Shown here in pieces: positions 1-8,589 of a stretch of DNA of 64,000 bases; position 1 is the first letter of the stretch; the number at the start of each line of letters is the position of its first letter. The notes under the pieces are model-generated. The model did no database searches and was not told the origin of the DNA. It worked only from the letters and a program-made list of their open reading frames with translations. The translations under genes were made by a program, and so were the position numbers. This DNA comes from Spirochaetota bacterium (GTDB lineage Bacteria; Spirochaetota; JAAYUW01; JAOAHJ01): the NCBI GenBank assembly GCA_026415295.1, contig JAOAHJ010000008.1, positions 1-64,000 of the forward strand, read 5' to 3'.

Positions 1-1
1 T

Positions 2-469
2 TATATAATTTCAAAAGCAAATATGTTAATAATGTATTCATATTATAAAGATAATATTTTGTATCTTGAAAATGATATACATTTAATTCCAGAAAAACTG
101 TATAATGAACTAGATATCCCAGAAAAAGCAAAACTTCTTATTTTCAACGATTATTTTAATTATAATAAAAAAAATGTTTCTATAACTTTTTTTGAGGATC
201 TAATTAATTTAGACTCATATAAAATTAAAGAAGATTTAATCCCACTAAAAAGTGAAGATAAAAAAAATATTTTAAATAAATTTATTTTAGAAAATAAAGA
301 TAAATTAGAAAATTTTTACTTACTTACTGAAGAAGAAAAAATATTTTTTATAAATTATTTTTATCATCAAATACTTGAAAAAATAATCAAAAAATACCCT
401 GAAAATTGGATGCTCATTCATGAAAGATGGAAAAAACAGCCTGAAAATTTTAGTAATCTTTATAAATAA
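2..469 (+). CDS. Lysophospholipid/lipid A acyltransferase, LpxL/HtrB-like (C-terminal fragment)
   Basis: The reading frame is open to the left edge from base 2, so this is the 3' part of a longer gene and the internal ATG at 23 is not a convincing start. The last 30 residues contain KYPENWMLIHERWKKQPE, which resembles the conserved C-terminal end of LpxL/HtrB lipid A acyltransferases (PE-x-W-x-W-x-H-x-RWK-x-RP). The catalytic HX4D region would lie upstream of the window. Family members transfer a secondary acyl chain to Kdo2-lipid A or lipid A precursors at the inner membrane, which would fit a lipid A-bearing diderm. The middle of the fragment is diverged and Lys/Asn/Ile-rich. The call rests mainly on the C-terminal motif. 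Confidence 0.6.
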   Translation, partial: YIISKANMLIMYSYYKDNILYLENDIHLIPEKLYNELDIPEKAKLLIFNDYFNYNKKNVSITFFEDLINLDSYKIKEDLIPLKSEDKKNILNKFILENKDKLENFYLLTEEEKIFFINYFYHQILEKIIKKYPENWMLIHERWKKQPENFSNLYK

Positions 470-551
470 TATTACAATTGAAATAATAAACTAAATAAAT
501 TTATTAAAAATAATAAATAAAATAAAGACAGACTCATTTTAATAAAATATA

Positions 552-569
552 AACTTTGTTTACAAAGTT
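552..569. repeat. Short inverted repeat downstream of the LpxL-like gene
   Basis: AACTTTG (552-558) and CAAAGTT (563-569) form a perfect 7-base stem with a TTTA loop, 83 bases after the stop codon. No T-run follows at once; nine or more T occur about 18 bases later. It may be a weak terminator of the upstream gene or an operator for dapA. Confidence 0.35.
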
Positions 570-677
570 ATTAATTATATTGCTTAAATTTTTTTTTGAT
601 ATATAAAATTGATTGATTTATCTTAAATATAAATTTTTTTAAAATAAAAAAGGTTTTATTATAAAAAAGGAGAGTTT

Positions 678-1562
678 ATGTTTAAAGGTGTTTATACGGC
701 AATTATTACTCCATTTAAGAATGGAAAGATTGATTTAGATAATTTTGAAAAATTGATTGAAAGGCAAAAAAATGCTAAAGTTTCTGGAATAGTAATAGGT
801 GGTTGCACAGGGGAATCTTTTACATTAACTTTAGAAGAAAAAATTGAATTAACTAAATCCGCCTTAAAATTCAGAGATAAAGATTTTAAAATTATTGTAG
901 GAACAGGAACAGCTTCAACTTCAGAAACCATTGAGACCTCAAAAAAGATTGAATCTTTAGGAGTTGATTGTCTTCTTATTATTACTCCATATGGTAACAA
1001 ACCATCTCAAGAAGGTTTATATAATCACTATAAGAAAATCGCAGAAAATGTTTCAACACCTATTATGTTATATAATGTGCCTGGTAGAACTTCTGTAAAT
1101 ATGCTACCTGAAACTATTGCAAAACTTTCAAATATAAAAAACATTGTTGCTCTTAAACAAGCACTAAATGATATGGATACAATGAGTAAAATATTACAAA
1201 TTGCACCAAATATAGATTTATTGTCGGGTGAAGACTCTATAACATATCCTTTACTTGCAATAGGTGGTAAAGGAGTAGTTTGTACATGTTCAAATATTAT
1301 TCCAGAGACTATGGTGGAGTTATGTAATTCATTCTTTAATTCAAACTTAGATAAAGCAAGAGAAATCCATCTAAATATACAAAATTTTATTAAAGCTTGC
1401 TTCATAGAAAGTAATCCTACTCCATTAAAATATGCTTATAAATATCTTAACCTTTCTAATGGAGAACTGCGAGAACCTTTAATTGAAGTATCTGAGTCAT
1501 CAAAAAAAGTTATAGAAAATGAAATAAATAAGCTTAAAGAGATAGGATATTTAAAAATTTAA
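678..1562 (+). CDS. dapA: 4-hydroxy-tetrahydrodipicolinate synthase (DapA)
   Basis: A full-length 294-residue TIM-barrel enzyme of the DapA/N-acetylneuraminate lyase family. It condenses pyruvate with aspartate semialdehyde, the first committed step to diaminopimelate and lysine. Visible motifs are GCTGES near residue 43, the catalytic Tyr in YNVPGRT (Tyr132, Arg137) and the Schiff-base Lys in ALKQA (Lys160). AAAAAGGAGAG sits just upstream of the ATG. The next gene is a class II aldolase 56 bases downstream and not another lysine gene, so a different pyruvate-dependent aldolase of the same superfamily is possible. The Tyr/Arg arrangement favours DapA. Confidence 0.88.
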   Translation: MFKGVYTAIITPFKNGKIDLDNFEKLIERQKNAKVSGIVIGGCTGESFTLTLEEKIELTKSALKFRDKDFKIIVGTGTASTSETIETSKKIESLGVDCLLIITPYGNKPSQEGLYNHYKKIAENVSTPIMLYNVPGRTSVNMLPETIAKLSNIKNIVALKQALNDMDTMSKILQIAPNIDLLSGEDSITYPLLAIGGKGVVCTCSNIIPETMVELCNSFFNSNLDKAREIHLNIQNFIKACFIESNPTPLKYAYKYLNLSNGELREPLIEVSESSKKVIENEINKLKEIGYLKI

Positions 1563-1618
1563 AAAATATAAATTAAAACTATAAATATTAATTAATAATT
1601 ATTTAATTAAGGTAAAGA

Positions 1619-2266
1619 ATGAAATATTTATATGAAAGAATAATTTTATTAAAAACATTAAAAAAAGTTCAAAAAGAAAATTTAGTAATAGGAACTTGGG
1701 GCAACTTTTCTATAAGAGTTAACGAAAATATTTTTATAATCACACCTTCAGGAATGAATTACAATAAAATAAAATTAAATGATCTAGTTGTCCTTGATAT
1801 GAATGAAAATATTATCGAAGGTAAAAGAAAACCATCTGTTGAATATTTCCTTCATTTATCAATATATAAAAACAGAAAGGATATATATGGAATTTGCCAT
1901 ACTCATTCTGACTATGTAAAAGTTTTTTCTATTTTAAGAAAACCTATTCCTCCAGTATGTGAAGATCTTGTACAACTTACAGGAGGCGAAGTTCCTGTTG
2001 CAAATTATTTTTTACCTGGAACAAAAGAGCTTGGTAAAAACGCTGTTTTAACTTTGAAAGATAAAAATGCATTAATTTTACCCAACCATGGTCTGGTTAC
2101 TTGTGGAAGAAATATTGATGAAGCCTTAAAAATAGCAGAAGTAATTGAAAGAAATTCAAAAACAATAATCTTATCCTATATTATTGGAAATCCCATTCCA
2201 TTAGATCAAAATGATATTGAAACCATGAGAAATTTTTATATAAACAAATATGGACAAAAAAAGTAA
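1619..2266 (+). CDS. Class II aldolase/adducin family protein
   Basis: A 215-residue protein with the class II aldolase fold typified by L-fuculose-phosphate aldolase. Key segments are the N-terminal phosphate-loop-like GTWGNFSIRV (about 24-33), the metal-binding histidines in CHTHSDY (about 97-103) and the later PNHGLVTCG, which supplies the third zinc ligand. Family members cleave or dehydrate small phosphorylated sugars in the cytoplasm (FucA, AraD, MtnB). The substrate cannot be read from the sequence. It lies between dapA and an Ldh2-type dehydrogenase with short spacers, suggesting cotranscription. A weak AAGG precedes the ATG. Confidence 0.8.
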   Translation: MKYLYERIILLKTLKKVQKENLVIGTWGNFSIRVNENIFIITPSGMNYNKIKLNDLVVLDMNENIIEGKRKPSVEYFLHLSIYKNRKDIYGICHTHSDYVKVFSILRKPIPPVCEDLVQLTGGEVPVANYFLPGTKELGKNAVLTLKDKNALILPNHGLVTCGRNIDEALKIAEVIERNSKTIILSYIIGNPIPLDQNDIETMRNFYINKYGQKK

Positions 2267-2302
2267 AAACCAAAAATTTTATATAAAATGAGGAATAAAT
2301 AT

Positions 2303-3427
2303 ATGGAAATTCTCAATGAAGAAAAAGTCTGGTGGGTTCAATTCGATCTGCTTGAAAAATTTATGGTAGATGTATTTAAATGTGTTGGTGTACCTGAAGA
2401 GGATGCAAAAATATGTGCAAAAGTATTGATAAATTCAGATAAAAGAGGAATAGATTCTCATGGAATTGGTAGATTTAAACCTATTTATATTGATAGAATT
2501 GATGCAGGACAAATTAATCCTGTAACAAAAATAGATATAATAAAAGAAACTGAAACAACTGCAGTTATTGATGGTAATAATGGAATGGGGCAAGTTATTG
2601 CTCATAGATGCATGGAAATTGCAATTGAAAAAGCAAAAAAATATGGACTTGGAATGACAGTTGCTAGAAACTCAAATCATTATGGAATAGCTGGTTATTA
2701 TGTCTTAATGGCCATTGAAAATGATATGATTGGTATAACTGGAACAAATGCAAGACCATCAATAGCTCCAACTTTTGGAGTTGAAAATATGTTAGGAACA
2801 AATCCATTAACTTTTGGTATTCCTACAGATGAAGAATTCCCATTTGTACTTGATTGTGCAACTTCCGTCACACAAAGAGGTAAGATTGAAGTTTATGCAA
2901 GATTAAATAAAGAGATTCCAGATGGATGGGTAATTGATCAAAATGGAAAATCAAGAAGAGATTCCAAAAAGATACTGGAAGATCTTATTAAAGGAACATG
3001 TGCTCTTGTACCCTTAGGAGGTATAGGTGAAGAAACTGGGGGTTATAAAGGATATGGTTATGCAACAGTTGTAGAAATTTTATCCGCAGCTCTATCAAAT
3101 GGTTCATATTTAAAAGATTTGCTTGGTTATGATAAAAATGGCAATAAAATTCCATATAGATTAGGTCATTTTTTTATAGCAATCAATATCGAAAGTTTTA
3201 TAGAACCATCCATATTTAAAAAAATAGCTGGAAATATTTGTAGAGAACTTAGAAATTCTAAAAAAATGCCTGGAGAAAATAGAATATACACAGCTGGAGA
3301 AAAAGAATATCTTGCTTGGTTAGAAAGGAAAGAAAAAGGAGCTTTAGTTGATGAAATATTAAAAGATCATATAATTGAATTAAAAAAAAGATTTAATTTA
3401 AATAAATATAGTTTTCCATTTGAATAA
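2303..3427 (+). CDS. Malate/L-lactate dehydrogenase, Ldh2 (YlbC/YiaK) family
   Basis: An NAD(P)-dependent 2-hydroxyacid dehydrogenase of the Ldh2 family, which is unrelated to Rossmann-fold lactate dehydrogenases. Family signatures are RGIDSHGIGRF, the ARNSNHYGIAGYY segment carrying the catalytic His, and GTNPLTFGIP followed by FVLDCATS. I place the start at 2303: GAGGAA lies 7 bases upstream, whereas the in-frame ATG at 2288 has no ribosome-binding site. This gives 374 residues. With malic enzyme and PPDK downstream, malate dehydrogenase activity (malate to oxaloacetate) is a sensible guess. Family members also act on lactate, ureidoglycolate or 2,3-diketogulonate. Confidence 0.82.
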   Translation: MEILNEEKVWWVQFDLLEKFMVDVFKCVGVPEEDAKICAKVLINSDKRGIDSHGIGRFKPIYIDRIDAGQINPVTKIDIIKETETTAVIDGNNGMGQVIAHRCMEIAIEKAKKYGLGMTVARNSNHYGIAGYYVLMAIENDMIGITGTNARPSIAPTFGVENMLGTNPLTFGIPTDEEFPFVLDCATSVTQRGKIEVYARLNKEIPDGWVIDQNGKSRRDSKKILEDLIKGTCALVPLGGIGEETGGYKGYGYATVVEILSAALSNGSYLKDLLGYDKNGNKIPYRLGHFFIAINIESFIEPSIFKKIAGNICRELRNSKKMPGENRIYTAGEKEYLAWLERKEKGALVDEILKDHIIELKKRFNLNKYSFPFE

Positions 3428-3648
3428 TAATCTATTAGATATTAAAAATATTCTATAAAAATTTTATTTTAATAAAAAAAATAAATCTTATTATAAAAGA
3501 ATCTTAAAATAAATAATTTTAATAAAAAATTTAATTTAATAATAAAATAAAAAAAATCATTTTTTTTAAGAAAAACAATATAAATAAAAAATAATAATAA
3601 AAATAAATTAGATTATAAATTTATAGCATTAAATTTTAAGGTATAAAA

Positions 3649-4944
3649 ATGAAAATTAACAATTTAAAAGAAAAATCTCTTATATACCATTCAGAACCAA
3701 TTCCTGGTAAAATAGGAATAGAATTGTTAAAAAGTTGCAAAGATGCTTATGATCTTTCATTAGCTTATACCCCTGGAGTAGCATATGCTTCAATAGAAAT
3801 TGCAAATAATTTAGAAAATGCTTACAAATATACAAATAAAGGGAATTTAGTAGCTGTTATATCAAATGGAACTGCAATTTTAGGTCTAGGAAATTTAGGA
3901 GCACTTGCTTCTAAACCTGTAATGGAAGGAAAAGCTGTTTTATTTAAAAGATTTGCTGATATAGATGTATTTGACTTAGAAATAGATACAAAAGATCCAG
4001 ATAAATTTATTGAAATAGTTAAATCCTTAGAACCTTCATTTGGAGGAATAAATCTAGAAGATATAAAAGCTCCTGAATGTTTTTATATTGAAGAAAAATT
4101 AATAGAATTAATGAATATCCCAGTATTTCATGATGATCAACATGGAACAGCTATTATTGCAGGAGCTGGACTTATAAATGCACTTGAAATAGTTAATAAA
4201 AAAATAGATGAAATTAAAGTTGTTTTTAATGGAGCAGGAGCCGCTGGTATATCCTGTGCAAAACATTTTATTTCTTTAGGTGTTAAAAAAGAAAATATTA
4301 TTATGTGCGATACAAATGGCGTCATTTATGAGGGAAGAAAAGAAAATATGAATAAATATAAAGAATACTTTTCTATAAAAACAAATTTAAGAACCCTTGA
4401 AGAGGCAATAAGAGGGGCTGATGTTTTTGTAGGAGTTTCTGTAAAAGATTGTTTAACACCAGAGATGTTAAAATCAATGAATAATAAACCTATTGTTTTT
4501 GCTATGGCAAACCCGGATCCAGAAATAAAATATGAACTTGCTAAAGAAATAAGAAAAGATATAATAATAGCGACAGGGAGATCTGATTATCCAAACCAAA
4601 TCAACAATGTATTAGGATTCCCATTCATTTTTAGAGGGGCCTTAGATGTTAAAAGTAGAAAAATATCTGAAAAAATGAAAATTGCTGCAACATATGCTTT
4701 AGCAAATTTAGCAAAAGAACCTGTAATAGAACCTGTTAAATTAGCATACAATGGTGAAAATTTTAGTTTTGGACCTAATTATATTGTCCCAAAACCTTTC
4801 GATCCAAGAGTTATTGAATGGGAAGCTTTTGCTGTAGCTAAAGCTGCTTGTGAAGAAGGAATTGCAAAAGATCCAATAATAAATTGGGATAAATATAAAA
4901 ATGATTTAAAAAAAAGAATTGAAAAATATTGGAAAACCTATTAA
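3649..4944 (+). CDS. NAD(P)-dependent malic enzyme
   Basis: A 431-residue short-form bacterial malic enzyme that oxidatively decarboxylates malate to pyruvate and CO2. Motifs include SLAYTPGVA with the conserved Tyr/Pro of the active-site entrance, the metal- and malate-binding FHDDQHGTAI (about 161-170), and the NAD-binding FNGAGAAGISCAKHF (about 194-208). It lacks the C-terminal phosphotransacetylase-like domain of the MaeB type. The next gene is pyruvate phosphate dikinase, so the pair can carry malate to pyruvate to phosphoenolpyruvate. The 220-base spacer upstream is AT-only and featureless. NAD versus NADP preference is not visible. Confidence 0.92.
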   Translation: MKINNLKEKSLIYHSEPIPGKIGIELLKSCKDAYDLSLAYTPGVAYASIEIANNLENAYKYTNKGNLVAVISNGTAILGLGNLGALASKPVMEGKAVLFKRFADIDVFDLEIDTKDPDKFIEIVKSLEPSFGGINLEDIKAPECFYIEEKLIELMNIPVFHDDQHGTAIIAGAGLINALEIVNKKIDEIKVVFNGAGAAGISCAKHFISLGVKKENIIMCDTNGVIYEGRKENMNKYKEYFSIKTNLRTLEEAIRGADVFVGVSVKDCLTPEMLKSMNNKPIVFAMANPDPEIKYELAKEIRKDIIIATGRSDYPNQINNVLGFPFIFRGALDVKSRKISEKMKIAATYALANLAKEPVIEPVKLAYNGENFSFGPNYIVPKPFDPRVIEWEAFAVAKAACEEGIAKDPIINWDKYKNDLKKRIEKYWKTY

Positions 4945-5080
4945 ATTTTTTTAGGTTAAATTTTTATTTTATAAATTAAAAAATAGATTTCTTTAATTAT
5001 ATTTAAAATTATTAACTTTTAAATAATTTATTGATTTATTAAGCATAAAATTTATTAAACATAAAAAAGGAGGATAAAAA

Positions 5081-7771
5081 ATGGCTAAAAAGAAATATGT
5101 TTATTTTTTTGGTAATGGGAAAGCTGAAGGTAACAAAGATATGAAAGATTTATTAGGTGGGAAAGGTGCTGGATTAGCTGAAATGACAAGCATTGGATTG
5201 CCTGTGCCAGCTGGATTTACTATTACAACTGAAGTTTGTGACCTTTACTATAAAAACAATAAAAAATATCCTGAAGGATTAGAAGAGGAAGTATTAGAAA
5301 ATATTAAAAAACTTGAAAAAGTTACTGGTAAAAAATTTGGTGATCCAGAAAATCCTCTTTTAGTATCTGTTAGATCTGGAGCTCCTATATCGATGCCAGG
5401 AATGATGGAAACAATTTTAAATCTAGGGTTAAATTCAAAAACAGTTGAAGGTTTAGCAAAAAAAACTGGTAACAGAAGATTTGCCCTTGATGCTTATAGA
5501 AGATTTATTATGATGTATGGTTCTACTGCAAGAGGAATCGAAAGAGAAAAATTTGATCATATTTTTAATGAAATTAAAGAAAACTACACAAGGAAAAGAT
5601 TATCTATTCCTTCAGATAAAAAAGTAAATGATGTTGATGTTAATGCCGATGAACTACAAATTGTTGTTGATAAATTCAAAGAGTTATATAAAAAAGAGTT
5701 AAATGAAGATTTTCCAGAAGATCCTATGGTACAATTATGGGGAGCTATAGATGCTGTTTTTGGTTCATGGATGGCTGAAAAAGCAGTTACATATAGAAGA
5801 GTTGAAAATATAAAGGGAGTTATCGGTACAGCAGTTAATGTTGTACAGATGGTTTTTGGAAATATGGGTGATAATTCCGGTACTGGAGTTGCATTTACAA
5901 GAGATCCTAACACAGGGGAAAATGTTTTTTATGGGGATTACCTTATAAATGCTCAAGGTGAAGATGTTGTTGCTGGAATTAGAACACCAATGAAACTCTC
6001 AGAACTTGAAAAAAAGGACCCATCTGTTTATAAACAATTACTTGACATTAGAGATAAACTTGAAAGACACTACAAAGAAATGCAAGATATAGAATTTACT
6101 GTAGAAGAAGGAAAACTTTACATGCTCCAATGTAGAAGTGGTAAAAGAAATGCAAGAGCTGCATTTAAAATAGCATATGATATGGTAAATGAAGGGTTAA
6201 TAACAAAAGAAGAAGCTATATTAAGGATAAAAGATAAAGATATAGAAGGTTTGTTTTATCCTATTATCTCCCCCGAAGAAAATGAAAATAAAAAGAAATA
6301 TCTTCTTGTTACTGGTATAGATGCAGTTCCTGGAGCTGCTTCTGGCAAAGTTGTTTTTGATGCTAAAACAGCTGAACAGTGGGCTTCAAAAGGCGAAAAA
6401 GTTATTCTTGTGAGAAAAGAGACAAGTCCAGAAGATGTTGGAGGTATGCATGCTGCAGTTGGTATTTTAACTGCTACCGGTGGGAAAACTTCACACGCTG
6501 CAGTTGTAGCTAGAGGGTGGGGAAAATGTTGTATTGTAGGATGTGAAAAACTAAATATTGATTACAATAAAAAATTAATGAGTGTTGGAGATAAAATAAT
6601 AAAAGAAGGCGATGAAATTACTTTAGATGGTTCTACAGGTGAAGTTTTCTTAGGTTCCTTAAAGCTTGTTAAACCAGAATTCCCTAAAGAATATTACGAA
6701 ATTATGAAATGGGCTGATGAAATCAGAAAAATAAAAGTTAGAACAAATGCTGATACCCCCTATGATTCTGAAAATGCTAGAAAACTAGGCGCTGAAGGAA
6801 TAGGTTTATGTAGAACAGAGCATATGTTCTTTGACACTGAAGAAAGAAGATTAGCAATCCAAGAAATGATTTTAGCAGATAATTTAGAAGGAAGAAAAAA
6901 AGCACTAGATAAATTGCTTCCTTTCCAAAAAGAAGATTTCATAGGTATTTTTAAAGCAATGGATGGTTATCCTGTAACCATTAGACTTATCGACCCACCT
7001 CTTCATGAGTTCGTGCCTCATGATGAAAAAGGACAAAAAAAATTAGCAGAAGTTACAGGAATACCATTTGAAAAAATAAAGTCAAGAGTTGAACAATTAC
7101 ATGAAGCAAACCCTATGCTTGGTCATAGAGGTTGTAGATTATGTATTACATATCCAGAAATTCTTGATATGCAAGTAAATGCTATTATTCAGGCTGCAAT
7201 AGAATGTAGTAAAAATAATGTTAAAGTCTACCCAGAAATAATGATTCCACTTACAATAGATGCAAAAGAATTTCATATTTTAGAAGAAAGAGTTAGAAAA
7301 ATAGCAGATGACTTAATAAGTAAATCTGGGTTAAAAATTAATTATTTAGTTGGTACTATGATTGAAGTTCCGAGAGCTGCACTACTTGCAGATAAAATTG
7401 CAGAATATGCTGAATTTTTCTCTTTTGGAACTAATGACCTAACTCAAATGACTATGGGGTTATCAAGAGATGATGCTGGAAGATTTCTTCCAGACTATGT
7501 AGATGAAAAAAAGACTGGTATCTTTAAATATGACCCTTTCCAGGTTCTTGATCAAGAAGGAGTTGGACAATTGGTAAAACTTGCAATTGAAAGAGGTAGA
7601 TCAACAAGACCAGAACTTAAAGTTGGAATTTGTGGTGAGCACGGTGGTGAACCAAAATCTGTAGAATTCTGTGTCAATGTTGGAATGAATTATGTTTCAT
7701 GTTCACCATTTAGAGTACCTATAGCAAGACTTGCTGCAGCTCAAGCAGAGATAAGAAAGAAAAAAAATTAA
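5081..7771 (+). CDS. ppdK: Pyruvate, phosphate dikinase
   Basis: A full-length 896-residue dikinase that interconverts pyruvate + ATP + Pi and PEP + AMP + PPi. The N-terminal ATP-grasp domain shows GGKGAGLAEM and SVRSGAPISMPGMM. The central phosphohistidine domain has TGGKTSHAAVVARG with His472. The C-terminal PEP/pyruvate barrel has GICGEHGGEP with catalytic Cys851. A strong AAAAAGGAGG lies upstream of the ATG, and a strong hairpin terminator closes the gene at 7799. The PPi product or substrate connects it with the membrane pyrophosphatase at 40196. Together with malic enzyme it supports reversible flux between malate, pyruvate and PEP. Confidence 0.96.
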   Translation: MAKKKYVYFFGNGKAEGNKDMKDLLGGKGAGLAEMTSIGLPVPAGFTITTEVCDLYYKNNKKYPEGLEEEVLENIKKLEKVTGKKFGDPENPLLVSVRSGAPISMPGMMETILNLGLNSKTVEGLAKKTGNRRFALDAYRRFIMMYGSTARGIEREKFDHIFNEIKENYTRKRLSIPSDKKVNDVDVNADELQIVVDKFKELYKKELNEDFPEDPMVQLWGAIDAVFGSWMAEKAVTYRRVENIKGVIGTAVNVVQMVFGNMGDNSGTGVAFTRDPNTGENVFYGDYLINAQGEDVVAGIRTPMKLSELEKKDPSVYKQLLDIRDKLERHYKEMQDIEFTVEEGKLYMLQCRSGKRNARAAFKIAYDMVNEGLITKEEAILRIKDKDIEGLFYPIISPEENENKKKYLLVTGIDAVPGAASGKVVFDAKTAEQWASKGEKVILVRKETSPEDVGGMHAAVGILTATGGKTSHAAVVARGWGKCCIVGCEKLNIDYNKKLMSVGDKIIKEGDEITLDGSTGEVFLGSLKLVKPEFPKEYYEIMKWADEIRKIKVRTNADTPYDSENARKLGAEGIGLCRTEHMFFDTEERRLAIQEMILADNLEGRKKALDKLLPFQKEDFIGIFKAMDGYPVTIRLIDPPLHEFVPHDEKGQKKLAEVTGIPFEKIKSRVEQLHEANPMLGHRGCRLCITYPEILDMQVNAIIQAAIECSKNNVKVYPEIMIPLTIDAKEFHILEERVRKIADDLISKSGLKINYLVGTMIEVPRAALLADKIAEYAEFFSFGTNDLTQMTMGLSRDDAGRFLPDYVDEKKTGIFKYDPFQVLDQEGVGQLVKLAIERGRSTRPELKVGICGEHGGEPKSVEFCVNVGMNYVSCSPFRVPIARLAAAQAEIRKKKN

Positions 7772-7798
7772 TAAAATAAGTATTAAATTAAAAAAATG

Positions 7799-7829
7799 GG
7801 AGAAAGTGTTAAAACTTTCTCCTTTTTTA
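7799..7829 (+). terminator. Rho-independent terminator after ppdK
   Basis: A perfect 9-base-pair stem, GGAGAAAGT at 7799-7807 against ACTTTCTCC at 7814-7822, with a 6-base loop GTTAAA, is followed by six T at 7823-7828. It begins 27 bases after the ppdK stop codon. It is one of very few textbook terminators visible in the window. Confidence 0.93.
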
Positions 7830-8016
7830 TTGTTTTTATTTAAAATAATAAAATTTATTTAATAAATGCTCTTCAAATTAATGTTTTATTCATTAATTTT
7901 TATTAATTTTTTTATTTAATATATTGAAATAGTTAATTTTTAGTAATAAAATTATTTATATAAAAATATTTTGTTTTCTTTTTAATATATATTTAAAATA
8001 GATTAATATAAATATT

Positions 8017-8556
8017 ATGATTGAATTATTCAAAAAAAAACTAATTATTAAAATAGGCGATATTACTGAACAAAATACTGATGTAATTGTTAATGCAGCA
8101 AATCCTTCTCTAATGGGTGGAGGGGGTGTCGATGGAATGATACATAAAAAAGGAGGACCTAAAATCTTAGAAGAATGCATTAAAATTAGGAAAACAATAT
8201 ATCCAGAAGGACTACCTACTAGCAAAACTGTTGTTACATCAGGTGGATTGTTAAAATCAAAATATATAATTCATACTGTAGGACCTATTTGGAAAGGAGG
8301 AAATGAAAATGAAGAAAATTTATTATATGATACTTTTTTAAACTGTATGAAGGAAGCTGAAAAAATTAAAATTAATTCTATATCTTTTCCATTCATTTCC
8401 ACTGGAGCTTATGGTTTCCCTAAAAATATTGCTGCAAAAGTTATATTAAATTTTTTCGAGAATTATTATAAAGAAGAAAAATATATTATTACCAATCTTA
8501 TTTTATTTTCCAATGATGATTATCAAATATTTTATAACTTAGTTAATAAAAAATAA
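8017..8556 (+). CDS. Macrodomain (ADP-ribose-binding) protein
   Basis: A 179-residue single-domain macro protein of the MacroD/YmdB type. Diagnostic features are GDIT at 14-17, VNAAN at 25-29, the glycine-rich GGGGVDG loop at 34-40 and PFISTGAYGFP at 125-135. Such enzymes bind ADP-ribose and hydrolyse O-acetyl-ADP-ribose or remove mono-ADP-ribose from proteins or nucleic acids in the cytoplasm. There is no ribosome-binding site before the ATG and AT-rich -10-like sequence lies within 15 bases, so a very short leader is likely. No ADP-ribosyltransferase partner is adjacent. The next gene, 33 bases downstream, is a histidine kinase. Confidence 0.9.
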   Translation: MIELFKKKLIIKIGDITEQNTDVIVNAANPSLMGGGGVDGMIHKKGGPKILEECIKIRKTIYPEGLPTSKTVVTSGGLLKSKYIIHTVGPIWKGGNENEENLLYDTFLNCMKEAEKIKINSISFPFISTGAYGFPKNIAAKVILNFFENYYKEEKYIITNLILFSNDDYQIFYNLVNKK

Positions 8557-8589
8557 TCAATATTAAATTAAATATTAATAAATTATTAG

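Noticed and set aside
692-1405. Two minus-strand frames of 102 and 125 codons
   Set aside because: They lie wholly within dapA on the opposite strand and reflect its codon pattern.
2288-2302. Earlier ATG for the Ldh2-family gene
   Set aside because: It has no ribosome-binding site, while the ATG at 2303 has GAGGAA at good spacing.
5584-5956. Minus-strand frames inside ppdK
   Set aside because: Antisense shadows of a highly conserved enzyme; Cys/Thr-rich nonsense proteins.
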